Origin: a virus
DNA length: 43,391 nucleotides
Virus record (IMG/VR): IMGVR_UViG_3300048996_000109
Coordinates: 1 to 43,391 of that record
Reading direction: 5' to 3' (one strand)
The notes below the pieces were generated by a model. It was not told the origin of the DNA, did not search any database, and worked only from the letters and a program-made list of their open reading frames with translations. Below, in pieces: positions 24,558 through 31,250 of this stretch (the first letter of the stretch is position 1; every line of letters begins with the position of its first letter). Position numbers and translations under genes: made by a program.

Positions 24558-25103
24558 ATGGTGGACGTCAACGTACGGCCGGACATCGATGCCGCAGCAG
24601 CGAAGCTCAAGAGCGCGATCGGTTCGAAGCGCGAGATCCAGAGGCTGCCCGAGGTTCTGTGGGAGGGCGAGACTGTTGAGATGCTCGCTCCCGGCGTCTA
24701 CGGCAAGGGCAACGGCCTGGTTGCCATGACCAGCCAGCGGCTGATCTTCCTGAAGCACGGGGTCATGTCGCAGCAGGTGGAGGACTTCCCGTACGGCCGG
24801 ATCAGTTCGGTGCAGTGGTCGGGCGGCATGCTCATGGGGACGCTGCAGGTGTTCTCGTCGGGCAACAAGGCCGAGATCAAGCAGATGCCGAAGGACGCGG
24901 GGAAGGCGCTCGCGGATGCGCTGCGGGCCCGCCTGGCTGGCGCGGTGGGGGCGCCGGCCGCTGTAATGCCGGAGGCTGCTCCGGCTCCTGCCGGTGGGGA
25001 CATTGCGTCGCGTCTGGCGACGCTGGATCAGCTTCGGGCGGCTGGGGCGATTACGGATGTGGAGTATCGGGACCGTCGGGAGAAGATCCTCGACAGTCTG
25101 TAA
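24558..25103 (+). CDS. PH-domain plus SHOCT-domain protein (moron)
   Basis: 181 residues; ATG at 24558 with GGAGGGG upstream. Residues about 40-125 form a bacterial PH-like domain (YGKGNGLVAMTSQRLIFLKHG, FPYGRISSVQWSGG), and the last ~33 residues are a SHOCT motif (IASRLATLDQLRAAGAITDVEYRDRREKIL). An Ala/Pro linker joins them. Such two-domain proteins are common in actinobacterial chromosomes and prophages, with no firm role. It is isolated on the plus strand, directly upstream of the divergent terminase operon, with its own strong terminator. It is probably expressed from the prophage. Confidence 0.85.
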   Translation: MVDVNVRPDIDAAAAKLKSAIGSKREIQRLPEVLWEGETVEMLAPGVYGKGNGLVAMTSQRLIFLKHGVMSQQVEDFPYGRISSVQWSGGMLMGTLQVFSSGNKAEIKQMPKDAGKALADALRARLAGAVGAPAAVMPEAAPAPAGGDIASRLATLDQLRAAGAITDVEYRDRREKILDSL

Positions 25104-25117
25104 GGCCTGTTCATGCC

Positions 25118-25152
25118 GGAGCCCCCAGCCAGGGATGTTGGCTGGGGGCTCC
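25118..25152 (+). terminator. Terminator after the PH-SHOCT gene
   Basis: GGAGCCCCCAGCC (25118-25130) and GGCTGGGGGCTCC (25140-25152) form a perfect 13-bp stem with a 9-base loop, 15 bases after the stop of the plus-strand gene. It may also act on the minus strand downstream of the gene ending at 25225. Confidence 0.88.
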
Positions 25153-25224
25153 GTGTGGTCTGTCATTGTTTCCGGGCATGCCGGATCTGCGGCTCAGTGT
25201 GGGACATGATCGGCTGGAATGCAA

Positions 25225-25749
25225 CTACGGGCGTAGTGAACGCGCTGGGTGGGCGCCACTCCCATAGATATCCCGGAGCCGGGCAGCGATAGAGCTCTGT
25301 GCGGCCTCGACATGGGCGTAGGCGTCGGCAGCCTCGGTGTAGTGCTTTCCTGTGCTCACGCTGAGACCGTTCGATCGTGTGTGGGCGGTCGAGACGAGGG
25401 TCCGGATGTGATCGTCAATGATCAAACCCTTGACCCGGGAAATCTCGCGATTGGTGGCCATCAGGCTGGCGCCATGCTCACCAAGTCGCTCGCCGTCTAC
25501 AACGAGGTCGTGACACCTCAGGGCCGAGGTGAAGAGCTGCGACAGAAGATCGTTGACCTCGACCAGGTGCGTCAGCTCGAAGGCCTCCCGACGGTCGATA
25601 AGAGACTGCTCACGGTCAAGTTGCCGAAGCTTCTCCTCCCGCTTGAGGGCCGCTGACTCCCTCCGCCCCTCGCTTAGCTGGGTCATCCACGCTCCAAGGA
25701 TGAGAGAGAGCACAGGGAGCACAGCGGTGACCGTCCATTTCCAATCCAC
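25225..25749 (-). CDS. Membrane-anchored coiled-coil protein, probably leaderless
   Basis: 174 residues with one N-terminal membrane helix (about 5-22, WTVTAVLPVLSLILGAWM), then a basic coiled coil (25-60, GRRESAALKREEKLRQLDRE) and a helical cytoplasmic part. The GTG at 25749 has no ribosome site. TACCCT (minus strand, 25757-25762) lies exactly 7 bases upstream, a leaderless-type promoter. It stands alone between two terminators. This single-anchor layout is common among lysogeny-expressed exclusion proteins, but no such activity can be read from the sequence. Confidence 0.72.
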   Translation of the reverse strand: MDWKWTVTAVLPVLSLILGAWMTQLSEGRRESAALKREEKLRQLDREQSLIDRREAFELTHLVEVNDLLSQLFTSALRCHDLVVDGERLGEHGASLMATNREISRVKGLIIDDHIRTLVSTAHTRSNGLSVSTGKHYTEAADAYAHVEAAQSSIAARLRDIYGSGAHPARSLRP

Positions 25750-25756
25750 GGAGCGG

Positions 25757-25762
25757 AGGGTA
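25757..25762 (-). promoter_or_regulatory. -10 box of a leaderless-type promoter
   Basis: The minus strand reads TACCCT followed by seven bases and the GTG at 25749. No Shine-Dalgarno sequence is present. No good -35 was identified. Confidence 0.5.
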
Positions 25763-25800
25763 TTGCGGCGCGCCAGTGCGCGTGGCTGATCCGCGAAAAA

Positions 25801-25832
25801 CCCCGCCGCGTCGGGGGGTTGGCGCGGCGGGG
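25801..25832 (-). terminator. Intrinsic terminator with T-run
   Basis: CCCCGCCGCG (25801-25810) and CGCGGCGGGG (25823-25832) form a perfect 10-bp stem, followed on the minus strand by TTTTTC. It ends the minus-strand membrane-protein operon after the small gene at 25853-25963. Confidence 0.9.
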
Positions 25833-25852
25833 CCCGGTCTCAGTGTGGCGGG

Positions 25853-25963
25853 TCAGCGGACGTCGATGCAGGGGAAGTGTCCAGCTGGGAAGTGGCCAGC
25901 GCAGTTTTCGCAGTAGTACGTCACGTGGTCGTAGCCGAGGGCCGCGAGGAGTTGAGAGAGCAT
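25853..25963 (-). CDS. Cysteine-containing microprotein
   Basis: 36 residues: MLSQLLAALGYDHVTYYCEN, then CAGHFPAGHFPC and four more residues. A C-x2-C pair, two histidines and a third cysteine suggest a tiny metal-binding fold. AGGA lies about 7 bases before the ATG, and a strong intrinsic terminator follows directly. It is separated from the preceding minus-strand gene (stop at 26048) by a hairpin. Too small for family assignment. Confidence 0.6.
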   Translation of the reverse strand: MLSQLLAALGYDHVTYYCENCAGHFPAGHFPCIDVR

Positions 25964-25996
25964 GGTGGTCCTGTCTCGTGTGATCGGGATGGGAAA

Positions 25997-26035
25997 CCGG
26001 GGCGGTCGTCTGCTTGGCGGTAGGGGCCGCCCCGG
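25997..26035 (-). terminator. Hairpin after the 235-residue membrane protein gene
   Basis: CCGGGGCGG (25997-26005) and CCGCCCCGG (26027-26035) form a 9-bp stem; the minus strand continues TTTCCC. It probably reduces read-through into the 36-residue gene. Confidence 0.6.
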
Positions 26036-26047
26036 GGCTTGTGGATG

Positions 26048-26755
26048 TCAGCTCTTGTCGGAGCCCTTTGGACGCGCCTGCTCGGCGGAGGAAAAGAACC
26101 GGTCTACGAGGCTGCTGGCGCTGAGCTGGGTCCGGCGCTGCTGCGACTCGTCGAGGTCGCGGATGAGCGTCCCGGCCTGTCCGATGGCCTCTACACTCAA
26201 CCCCTTCTGAGAGGGGTTCTCATCGCCGTTGTTGGCGTTGGCGTTGTTGGCTGACCTGCAACAACAACCATCGCCGTGCTCTTCGTTCGGCTCGGGAGGA
26301 GCGGGCGGTATATCGCTCACGTGCACGCCCGGACCGTTGCCCTTGGGGGTGCGCACACCCGCGCGGGCAGGGATCTTCTCGGCCTTCAGCAGCTTGCGGA
26401 CGGCCTTCGTGTCGGCCACGCCGAGGTTCTTTTGCAGTGCGGTAAGCAGCACGTGGTGCTCGCCCTTGCTGAGCTCGCGCAGGGCCTCGCCGACGTCCGG
26501 CGGCTCCTCCTCGTCGGCCTCGTCGCCGCTGCTGCGCCGCCCCACGATCCAGGCCCGCGCCTTCTGCCACGCGCCGCAGACGATGACCCCGGCGACGAAG
26601 TACGCGATGTACGGGAAGTACGTCACCACCAGCCGCAGGACGAGCAAAGCGGCGCCCACCAGGACCAGTGTCACGACGGCCCCGGCGACCCGGCTCGGCG
26701 GCCCCTCGGGCTCGGTCTCCGCTTCGGCACCCTCGGGTGTGGTCTCGTCGCTCAT
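26048..26755 (-). CDS. Membrane protein with cytoplasmic domain and a Cys-Cys-Cys motif
   Basis: 235 residues. Two adjacent membrane helices (about 24-64, VVTLVLVGAALLVLRLVV then IAYFVAGVIVCGAW) follow an acidic N-terminus. An acidic linker leads to a helical domain (about 88-145, ELSKGEHHVLLTALQKNLGVAD, VRKLLKAEKIPARAGVRTPKG) that resembles a winged-helix. A low-complexity part with GDGCCCR and an Asn/Ala repeat and a C-terminal helical tail follow. Its ATG overlaps the stop of the preceding membrane protein gene (ATGA). I have seen this kind of protein only as unnamed in actinomycete mobile elements. Confidence 0.75.
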   Translation of the reverse strand: MSDETTPEGAEAETEPEGPPSRVAGAVVTLVLVGAALLVLRLVVTYFPYIAYFVAGVIVCGAWQKARAWIVGRRSSGDEADEEEPPDVGEALRELSKGEHHVLLTALQKNLGVADTKAVRKLLKAEKIPARAGVRTPKGNGPGVHVSDIPPAPPEPNEEHGDGCCCRSANNANANNGDENPSQKGLSVEAIGQAGTLIRDLDESQQRRTQLSASSLVDRFFSSAEQARPKGSDKS

Positions 26756-27264
26756 GCCACGGCCCCGTACACGGTGTTGCCAAGCCAGTTCGCGGCCTGA
26801 GCGATAGGGACGGCAGCGAGGCCGGCCACGCCTGCGCTGGTGCCGAGGCAGATGCCGCACCAGGCGCCCATCTTCAGGTCGCGGCCGTACCGGCTCGACT
26901 TCTTGATGGCGACGACGATGGCGACGGTGAGGATGAGGACGATGCCGCCGCCGGTCTGCGTGAGCGGCAAGTAGGCGGTACCGGAGGAGCGTTGCCCGGA
27001 CTGGCCTCCCACGCCCCAGATGAGGGCGACGTCGCCGAGCCAGTTCGTGATCCATAGGGCGGTGTCGGCGATCCAGCCGATCAGGCCGCCGATGCCGAGG
27101 GTGACGAGGACGCCGTACGTCCAGGCAGCGAGGAACGGCAGGAGTCCGCCGGCCTGGCGGAGGGGGTCGCTTCGGAGGGTCTTGGAGCCGGGCCACCACT
27201 GGACGAGGGTGGCGACAAGGATGCAGATGCCGACGGTGACACCACCGAGGGTCACATAGGTCAT
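26752..27264 (-). CDS. Four-helix membrane protein
   Basis: 170 residues with about four hydrophobic segments (5-23 VTLGGVTVGICILVATLV, 40-70, 103-122 IVLILTVAIVVAIKK, 132-155). Short loops carry WWPGSKTLRSDPLR and KKSSRYGRDLK. No transporter or enzyme signature is seen. It is between a 55-residue membrane peptide and the 235-residue membrane protein, with a 4-base overlap to the latter, so the three probably form one membrane unit. Confidence 0.75.
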   Translation of the reverse strand: MTYVTLGGVTVGICILVATLVQWWPGSKTLRSDPLRQAGGLLPFLAAWTYGVLVTLGIGGLIGWIADTALWITNWLGDVALIWGVGGQSGQRSSGTAYLPLTQTGGGIVLILTVAIVVAIKKSSRYGRDLKMGAWCGICLGTSAGVAGLAAVPIAQAANWLGNTVYGAVA

Positions 27265-27266
27265 GG

Positions 27267-27434
27267 TCAGTGGCTCCAGACGGCCGCGACGAACGCGGTG
27301 GCGGCGGCGAGCAGGGCGGCGGTGCGAATGGCGGGCAGCGCGTAGCGGCCGAGGTTGTACTCGGGTGCGCAGGCGACGAGGCCGAGCAAGGCGAGGAATG
27401 CGAGGACCGGGAAGAAGATCAGGGCGAGGATCAT
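27267..27434 (-). CDS. Two-helix membrane peptide
   Basis: 55 residues; ATG at 27434 overlaps the previous stop (ATGA). Two hydrophobic stretches are visible: MILALIFFPVLAFLALLGLV and AIRTAALLAAATAFVAAVW, joined by ACAPEYNLGRYALP. Size and layout resemble small holin-like or subunit-type membrane peptides. Its tight spacing to the next gene (2 bases) and to the HTH gene before it marks it as part of the same operon. Confidence 0.72.
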   Translation of the reverse strand: MILALIFFPVLAFLALLGLVACAPEYNLGRYALPAIRTAALLAAATAFVAAVWSH

Positions 27435-27757
27435 TGGGCCGCCCATCGGTGCCGCACGTGGTCTGCGGCGCGGTCGATGATCCCTCGCACGGCCTCCTCG
27501 GCTGACGCCCGGTGTGCGGTGGCGAGGACGGTGAGGTTGCGGCGGAGTTGCGGGTCGTCGGGCAGCAGCAGGACGTGCGCAGGAGGTGCCGCATCGGGTG
27601 CCGCAGGCTCAGGCTCGCGCGCGGGTGCCGCTGCGAGGTCCCTGCGCACCGTGTCGGCGGATACTCCCAGCTCAGAGGCAACGTCCGCCGGATTCATGCC
27701 GCAGTCGGTGAGGTGTGCGACAACGATGCGGCGGGTCGCACGGGACATGGCAGTCAC
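27431..27757 (-). CDS. Helix-turn-helix protein
   Basis: 108 residues from GTG 27757, which overlaps the preceding stop (GTGA). The N-terminal half is a homeodomain-like HTH (about 8-48: RRIVVAHLTDCGMNPADVAS then ELGVSADTVRRDL). An Ala/Pro linker leads to a second helical region (LLLPDDPQLRRNLTVLATAHRASAEEAVRGIID). It may regulate the operon it lies in. In this family of prophage accessory operons a regulator often sits before the membrane genes. Confidence 0.75.
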   Translation of the reverse strand: MTAMSRATRRIVVAHLTDCGMNPADVASELGVSADTVRRDLAAAPAREPEPAAPDAAPPAHVLLLPDDPQLRRNLTVLATAHRASAEEAVRGIIDRAADHVRHRWAAQ

Positions 27758-27966
27758 GGCGTACCTCGCTCTGCATCGAGGGCTGCGATCAGCGCGCTCA
27801 GCCGGTAGTGGAGCGCGGCGGCTGCCTTGATCATTGCGGCGTTGCTGTGGACGTTGGCGCTGCCTTCGGTGGTCAGCACGTCGCGCGCAAGCCGCAGCTC
27901 GACACCGAGGGGCGAGGGCTCCGGAGGCGGCCGATCCGGGTCGTTCAGCGGCGTGTGGATCTTCAC
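27754..27966 (-). CDS. Small helical protein
   Basis: 70 residues, GTG at 27966 with AAGGA 7-8 bases upstream. A proline-rich start (residues 1-20) is followed by one long helix (LGVELRLARDVLTTEGSANV, then AAMIKAAAALHYRLSALIAA). There are no cysteines or membrane segments. The stop overlaps the start of the HTH gene. No family recognised. Confidence 0.65.
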   Translation of the reverse strand: MKIHTPLNDPDRPPPEPSPLGVELRLARDVLTTEGSANVHSNAAMIKAAAALHYRLSALIAALDAERGTP

Positions 27967-27990
27967 GGGAGGGTCCTTCGTGACCGTGGG

Positions 27991-28383
27991 TCAGATGGAG
28001 GCGAGGCAGAGCGTGTACGCGCCGGCGCGGCGGACGTGTGTCGCTTCGGGTACGTCGTGGCAGGGCGTGCCGGTGCGGGTGTGGATGGAACCGACGACGC
28101 GCAGGGCACCGCTCGTGCACGGGGTGCTGCGTGTGGCGGTCGAGGTGATGCAGGAGCCGAGAGGCCACGGGTGTTGTGTGGCGCGCGGCTTGGGTTCCGG
28201 GGGCGGCGCTTGGGGTGAGGGCTGCGGTACGGCCTCGTCGCGCGGGGGCGCCGCGGCGGCGGGGACGGTCGAGGCGCCGGTCCACCACTCGTGGTTGAGG
28301 CGGTCGTAGGCGACGGCCGCGGCGACCGCGGGCCCGCTGAGTGTCAGCAGGACCGCGGTCACCATGCGGGCGAGGCGCCTCAC
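27991..28383 (-). CDS. Secreted or membrane-anchored Cys protein
   Basis: 130 residues from GTG 28383, overlapping the previous stop (GTGA). It begins with a clear signal sequence or anchor (RRLARMVTAVLLTLSGPAVA), then a Pro/Ala-rich spacer (40-70). A C-terminal part has four cysteines (GSCITS, TPCTSG, TPCHDV, TLCLAS) that could form two disulphides outside the cell. No known domain. Fits a surface-modifying lysogeny product. Confidence 0.7.
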   Translation of the reverse strand: MRRLARMVTAVLLTLSGPAVAAAVAYDRLNHEWWTGASTVPAAAAPPRDEAVPQPSPQAPPPEPKPRATQHPWPLGSCITSTATRSTPCTSGALRVVGSIHTRTGTPCHDVPEATHVRRAGAYTLCLASI

Positions 28384-28538
28384 GCGCCGCCTGCTTCGTT
28401 GCCGTGGGCGCGGGCGTGGGCGAGCTGATCGCGGGCGGCGGCCTGCTGCTCGGCGTCCTGGCCGTTGGCGTAGTCGGCGGCGCAGGCCTCGGGGGTCGCG
28501 GGCTCGTCGACGATCCGGTTGCCGGTGGGCTCGCTCAT
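28380..28538 (-). CDS. Small acidic hypothetical protein
   Basis: 52 residues, MSEPTGNRIVDEPATPEACA onward, with its ATG overlapping the previous stop as TGATG. Mostly one helix rich in Ala, Glu and Gln; a single cysteine. It lies between a zinc-finger gene and a secreted-protein gene in the same operon. Nothing indicates a role. Confidence 0.6.
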   Translation of the reverse strand: MSEPTGNRIVDEPATPEACAADYANGQDAEQQAAARDQLAHARAHGNEAGGA

Positions 28539-29206
28539 CACAGGCCCTTCGCAGCGGCGCGGAGGAGGAGCGCGTACTCGCCTCGGCTGATCGGGGTGAG
28601 CGGCGGCAGTGCCGAGTCGAGCCGGGTGCGGCTCTCCCAGCGGACCACCGGGGGCAGCTTGCCGAGGATCGCTTCGGCGGCGATGTCGATGGCGTGCTGG
28701 CGGGCGGCGCCGGTGATGGGCTGTGCGGCGTCCAATTCCAGAACGCGGGCGGCGACGGTCAGCGTCTGTGCCGCGTAGCTCGGCTGTTCGAGGAGGGTGC
28801 GGAGGGCCACGTCGGTGGCGTCGGACTGCTCCGACGGGTGGTCGGTGGGCTCGCTCACGCGGCTGTCCTTCTGCTCCCTCGCCGCGCCGGTGCGGGCGTC
28901 GAGGCCGGCGGCGTAGGACGCGAGCAGGGCCGCCTCAGCGTCGCGGTCGACGCCGTTCGACCACCAGGCTTCCGGCCTCTGGCTTCGAACTGTGGCGCGG
29001 TGGGCCGTGATGCCGGCGGCCTGCTCCAGCGCCTCGAAACGGCGGCCGTGCGGCTCGCGGGCAGGCATGCCGCTGCGGGTGGTGCAGCGGGCACCGGCGG
29101 CGACGCGGCACTCCGGGCAGATGACCGTGTCGACGAGGGCGTTGTAGGTGAGGGGCTCGGCCGCGGGGCTGTGCTGCTCAGGGGACTGATCGGTACGCTC
29201 GGGCAT
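28538..29206 (-). CDS. Zinc-finger-containing protein of unknown function
   Basis: 222 residues. Residues about 30-56 hold the phage/actinomycete zinc-finger pattern CPECRVAAGARC, then TRSGMPAREPHGRR (C-x2-C-x3-5-G-x-x-C, then G and H-x-x-R), probably nucleic-acid binding. The rest is helical, with ATDVALRTLLEQPSYAAQTL and a C-terminal LPPLTPISRGEYALLLRAA. GAAAGGG precedes the ATG. It is the first gene of the leftward accessory operon and is divergent from the plus-strand regulator at 29366. Confidence 0.72.
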   Translation of the reverse strand: MPERTDQSPEQHSPAAEPLTYNALVDTVICPECRVAAGARCTTRSGMPAREPHGRRFEALEQAAGITAHRATVRSQRPEAWWSNGVDRDAEAALLASYAAGLDARTGAAREQKDSRVSEPTDHPSEQSDATDVALRTLLEQPSYAAQTLTVAARVLELDAAQPITGAARQHAIDIAAEAILGKLPPVVRWESRTRLDSALPPLTPISRGEYALLLRAAAKGL

Positions 29207-29300
29207 TGCCTGCCCTTTCGTGAGAGTCAGGGTGGGCGGCCCCGACCCATATGGAGTGGCGACTCCGGGCCGGGGCCGTTTTGCACAGCAGTCGTGCTGC

Positions 29301-29330
29301 TTGCCCGTGACTGTAGGGGTCCCCTACAGT
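29301..29330 (+). promoter_or_regulatory. Promoter with perfect palindromic operator
   Basis: TTGCCC (29301-29306), an 18-base spacer and TACAGT (29325-29330) form a promoter for the gene at 29366. The perfect palindrome CTGTAGGGGTCCCCTACAG (29311-29329) fills the spacer and overlaps the -10, so a bound repressor would block polymerase. The same TGTAGGG/CCCTRCA half-sites recur at 43029-43046 with slightly different spacing. Confidence 0.75.
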
Positions 29331-29365
29331 GCAGCGCAAGCGGCCCACCGAAAGAAAGGGCCGGG

Positions 29366-29665
29366 ATGAGCGACGAGGAGGTGCGCCGCGTGTCGGACGC
29401 CCTTGATGCGGTCGAGCAGATCGCGGACTTGGAGCAGCGGGTCAGGGCGAAGAGTCGGGTGATGGCTGCTCAGGCCGAGCGCAACAAGGAGTGGTCGCGC
29501 GAGCGGGATGAGGTGATTCGTCGGCTGAATGACGAGGAGGAGCTCTCATACCGGCAGATCGCGGCACGCCTCGGCATCAAGCTCAGCACGGTGCAGGCGG
29601 TCTTCCGTGGCTACAAGGGATCTGGGACGGCCCGTCCGAAGGCTGCGACAGACCCGGCCGAGTAG
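29366..29665 (+). CDS. HTH protein, possibly autoregulated
   Basis: 99 residues. A coiled-coil N-terminus (SDALDAVEQIADLEQRVRAK, ERNKEWSRERDEVIRRL) is followed by a sigma-region-4-like helix-turn-helix (about 60-85: LSYRQIAARLGIKLSTVQAVF). The leader is about 28 bases, with AAAGGG upstream of the ATG. The palindrome over its promoter is a candidate site for this or another regulator. First of three plus-strand small genes in an island (29366-30355). Confidence 0.8.
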   Translation: MSDEEVRRVSDALDAVEQIADLEQRVRAKSRVMAAQAERNKEWSRERDEVIRRLNDEEELSYRQIAARLGIKLSTVQAVFRGYKGSGTARPKAATDPAE

Positions 29666-29754
29666 CGGCCACGCTGCGTAGCCCTTCGAGGTGCGCGTCA
29701 CCTCGTCACGCCTGAACCTGTGATGGGGGTCGGCCGTGAAGAAGGGAGCCCGTA

Positions 29755-29925
29755 ATGGGTATCGAGGACCAGTTCAAGGACAAGGCGCAGGACCTCAGCG
29801 ACCGCGCTCAGGACGCGATCGGCGGCGCGAAGGAGGAGGCCTCGCCGCGCGGCCAGCGGGCGCAGGAGCGAGAGCAGCAGGGGTCGGAGCAGGCCGAGGA
29901 CGCGCAGGACGGCGACGAGAGCTGA
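29755..29925 (+). CDS. CsbD-like small stress protein
   Basis: 56 residues, highly hydrophilic: MGIEDQFKDKAQDLSDRAQD followed by AIGGAKEEASPRGQ and an Asp/Glu/Gln-rich tail. The pattern resembles the small CsbD-type stress proteins abundant in streptomycetes (K-x-K-A-Q-D-x-x-x-x-A...G-A). AAGGGAG lies 8 bases upstream of the ATG. Mostly disordered; the role is unknown. It could have come from the host chromosome. Confidence 0.68.
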   Translation: MGIEDQFKDKAQDLSDRAQDAIGGAKEEASPRGQRAQEREQQGSEQAEDAQDGDES

Positions 29926-30000
29926 CGCGCGCTTACGCCTCCACAAGAGCCCTCATGTCGTCAGGCGTGGGGGCTCTGACTTTGCCGTGAGCCAGCTGCC

Positions 30001-30006
30001 TACACT
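30001..30006 (+). promoter_or_regulatory. -10 box of a leaderless-type promoter
   Basis: TACACT lies exactly 7 bases before the GTG at 30014, and no ribosome site is present. No convincing -35 at 17-18 bases was found. Confidence 0.5.
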
Positions 30007-30013
30007 CGAACAT

Positions 30014-30355
30014 GTGAACGATCACGCTCCGCTTACCCGTCTCGACCTGCTGCGCTTCCTCGAACGCGTACAGGAGCGGGACCTCGCCCGTACCCGCGGG
30101 TGGATCGTGGACGAGGAGCGGCGCGAGGCCGAGCGGATCCGCGGCGAGCAGGCCCGACCGCCGGCCCCGGATTGGCTCATCGAGCAGGGCCTCGACGGCA
30201 GGGCCGCGGTCTACGTGCACGTCGGCGGCTGTCACATGGCAGGGAAGCGATCGCGGGGCGTCACTCGCGAGCAGGCATGGCGCGGGGTCACGGTGAACCA
30301 GGTCAAAGCGTGCCCGCACTGCCGGCCGGACACTGCGCTCGGCGTGCTGGAGTGA
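30014..30355 (+). CDS. DUF6233 family protein
   Basis: 113 residues. DUF6233 pattern: LTRLDLLRFLERVQERDLAR, WIVDEERREAER, PPAPDWLIEQGLDGRAAVYV, HVGGCHMAGKRSRGVTREQA, then ACPHCRPDTALGVL. C and H residues (GGCH, CPHC) may bind a metal. These proteins are frequent in streptomycetes, often in several copies, without known function. GTG at 30014 is preferred over the ATG at 29987 because of the typical start VNDHAPLTRLDLLRF and the -10 box seven bases before it. Confidence 0.82.
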   Translation: MNDHAPLTRLDLLRFLERVQERDLARTRGWIVDEERREAERIRGEQARPPAPDWLIEQGLDGRAAVYVHVGGCHMAGKRSRGVTREQAWRGVTVNQVKACPHCRPDTALGVLE

Positions 30356-30367
30356 CGCTCTCCTCGC

Positions 30368-30556
30368 CTATCGGGGAACGGTCGGGTGCGTGGTGATGGC
30401 GTGTGCCTGAGCCAGCAACTTCAGCGTCTCGGCACACTCCTTCGCGCTGCCCCTTGTGTCCCGAGCCTCGCGGGCTCTCTTCACGATGCTTCGCTTGAGT
30501 TCCGCAGTTACGTCCTTGTCGCTGACGGTGGGCGTCTCGCCTGGTGTCTCGCTCAT
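30368..30556 (-). CDS. Small hypothetical protein
   Basis: 62 residues, MSETPGETPTVSDKDVTAEL onward, with GGAGG about 10 bases before the ATG at 30556. An in-frame upstream start at 30580 is less well placed. Charged helical middle (RSIVKRAREARDTRGSAKEC) and a C-terminal helix. It converges with the DUF6233 gene with only 12 bases between the stops. No family recognised. Confidence 0.6.
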   Translation of the reverse strand: MSETPGETPTVSDKDVTAELKRSIVKRAREARDTRGSAKECAETLKLLAQAHAITTHPTVPR

Positions 30557-30647
30557 GATGCATGCCTCCGAGACGGTCAAGGGTGGCGCAGTTCAGCGCC
30601 TGCCGCTCTTCCTCCCGTTATACGTCGACTGGCCCTGTCCGGCGCGC

Positions 30648-30833
30648 TCAGTCTCTCGATGGCACCCGGCCTGCGAGGTTGGCAAGCAGGTACCGCGCTA
30701 GCTCTGCGTCTGTCTCACGGTCGTCGCGTACGTCGGCGAGCAGGCCCATCAGCTCGTGGACGTCGTCGAGGGTGAGCACGGGAAGCAGCCCGGCTGGCGG
30801 GTCTTCGGCGGTGGTGTCGTCGTCGAGGTTCAC
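30648..30833 (-). CDS. Small acidic hypothetical protein
   Basis: 61 residues from a GTG at 30833 without a clear ribosome site. Acidic N-terminus (NLDDDTTAEDPPAG), then two helices (LTLDDVHELMGLLADVRDDR, ETDAELARYLLANLAGRV). The codon pattern fits a gene but the start is uncertain. No function suggested. Confidence 0.5.
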   Translation of the reverse strand: MNLDDDTTAEDPPAGLLPVLTLDDVHELMGLLADVRDDRETDAELARYLLANLAGRVPSRD

Positions 30834-30899
30834 GGGTCGGTAACGCGGCTGCGGTCCGGCGTGTTACGCAGGACCGCAGCCAAGGGGCGCTCGCCGCTC

Positions 30900-31250
30900 T
30901 CAAGGCTTCGTGGTCACGCGGCCTACCATCCATGAATCCACCGCGCTCAAAGGGACGCGCAACAGTCCGCCCTTGGTGGGGGCGGGCACGGTACCGAACA
31001 GCACCTGCCCCTGGCTCAGGTGGAGATACTCCTCGGTATCGAGTGCACCACCCTCAGCGGCGAAGTCATCCGCGAATGCCTTGCTGTCGGTCTCGTTCAG
31101 TTCCTCAATGATCGTGCTCAGCCAAGCCGCGCGGGGCGCGAGCCTACCCGTGATCATTGAGCCGTTGGCGGTGAGAGTGATGTCGAGCAGCTTGCCGCTC
31201 TCGTTCACGCGCTTAACGAGCCGTTCGAGCAGTTTGTCAGTTGTGGTCAT
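30900..31250 (-). CDS. Unknown protein with weak GvpU-like pattern, probably leaderless
   Basis: 116 residues. The order LLERLVKRVNESGKLLDITL, then TANGSMITGRL, then EYLHLSQGQVLFG and VPLSAVDSWMVGRV loosely recalls the gas-vesicle accessory protein GvpU (L-x-x-x-V-N, ITLTVNG-x-x-x-G, HL-x-x-A). No other gas vesicle gene is nearby, so the likeness may only reflect a shared small fold. The minus strand has TAGCTT six bases before the ATG and no ribosome site, again leaderless-like. Confidence 0.65.
   Translation of the reverse strand: MTTTDKLLERLVKRVNESGKLLDITLTANGSMITGRLAPRAAWLSTIIEELNETDSKAFADDFAAEGGALDTEEYLHLSQGQVLFGTVPAPTKGGLLRVPLSAVDSWMVGRVTTKP

Noticed and set aside
28364-29365. Long plus-strand frame leading into the 29366 gene
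   Set aside because: Antisense to the 28538-29206 gene and crossing the promoter; the promoter and ATG at 29366 define the true gene.
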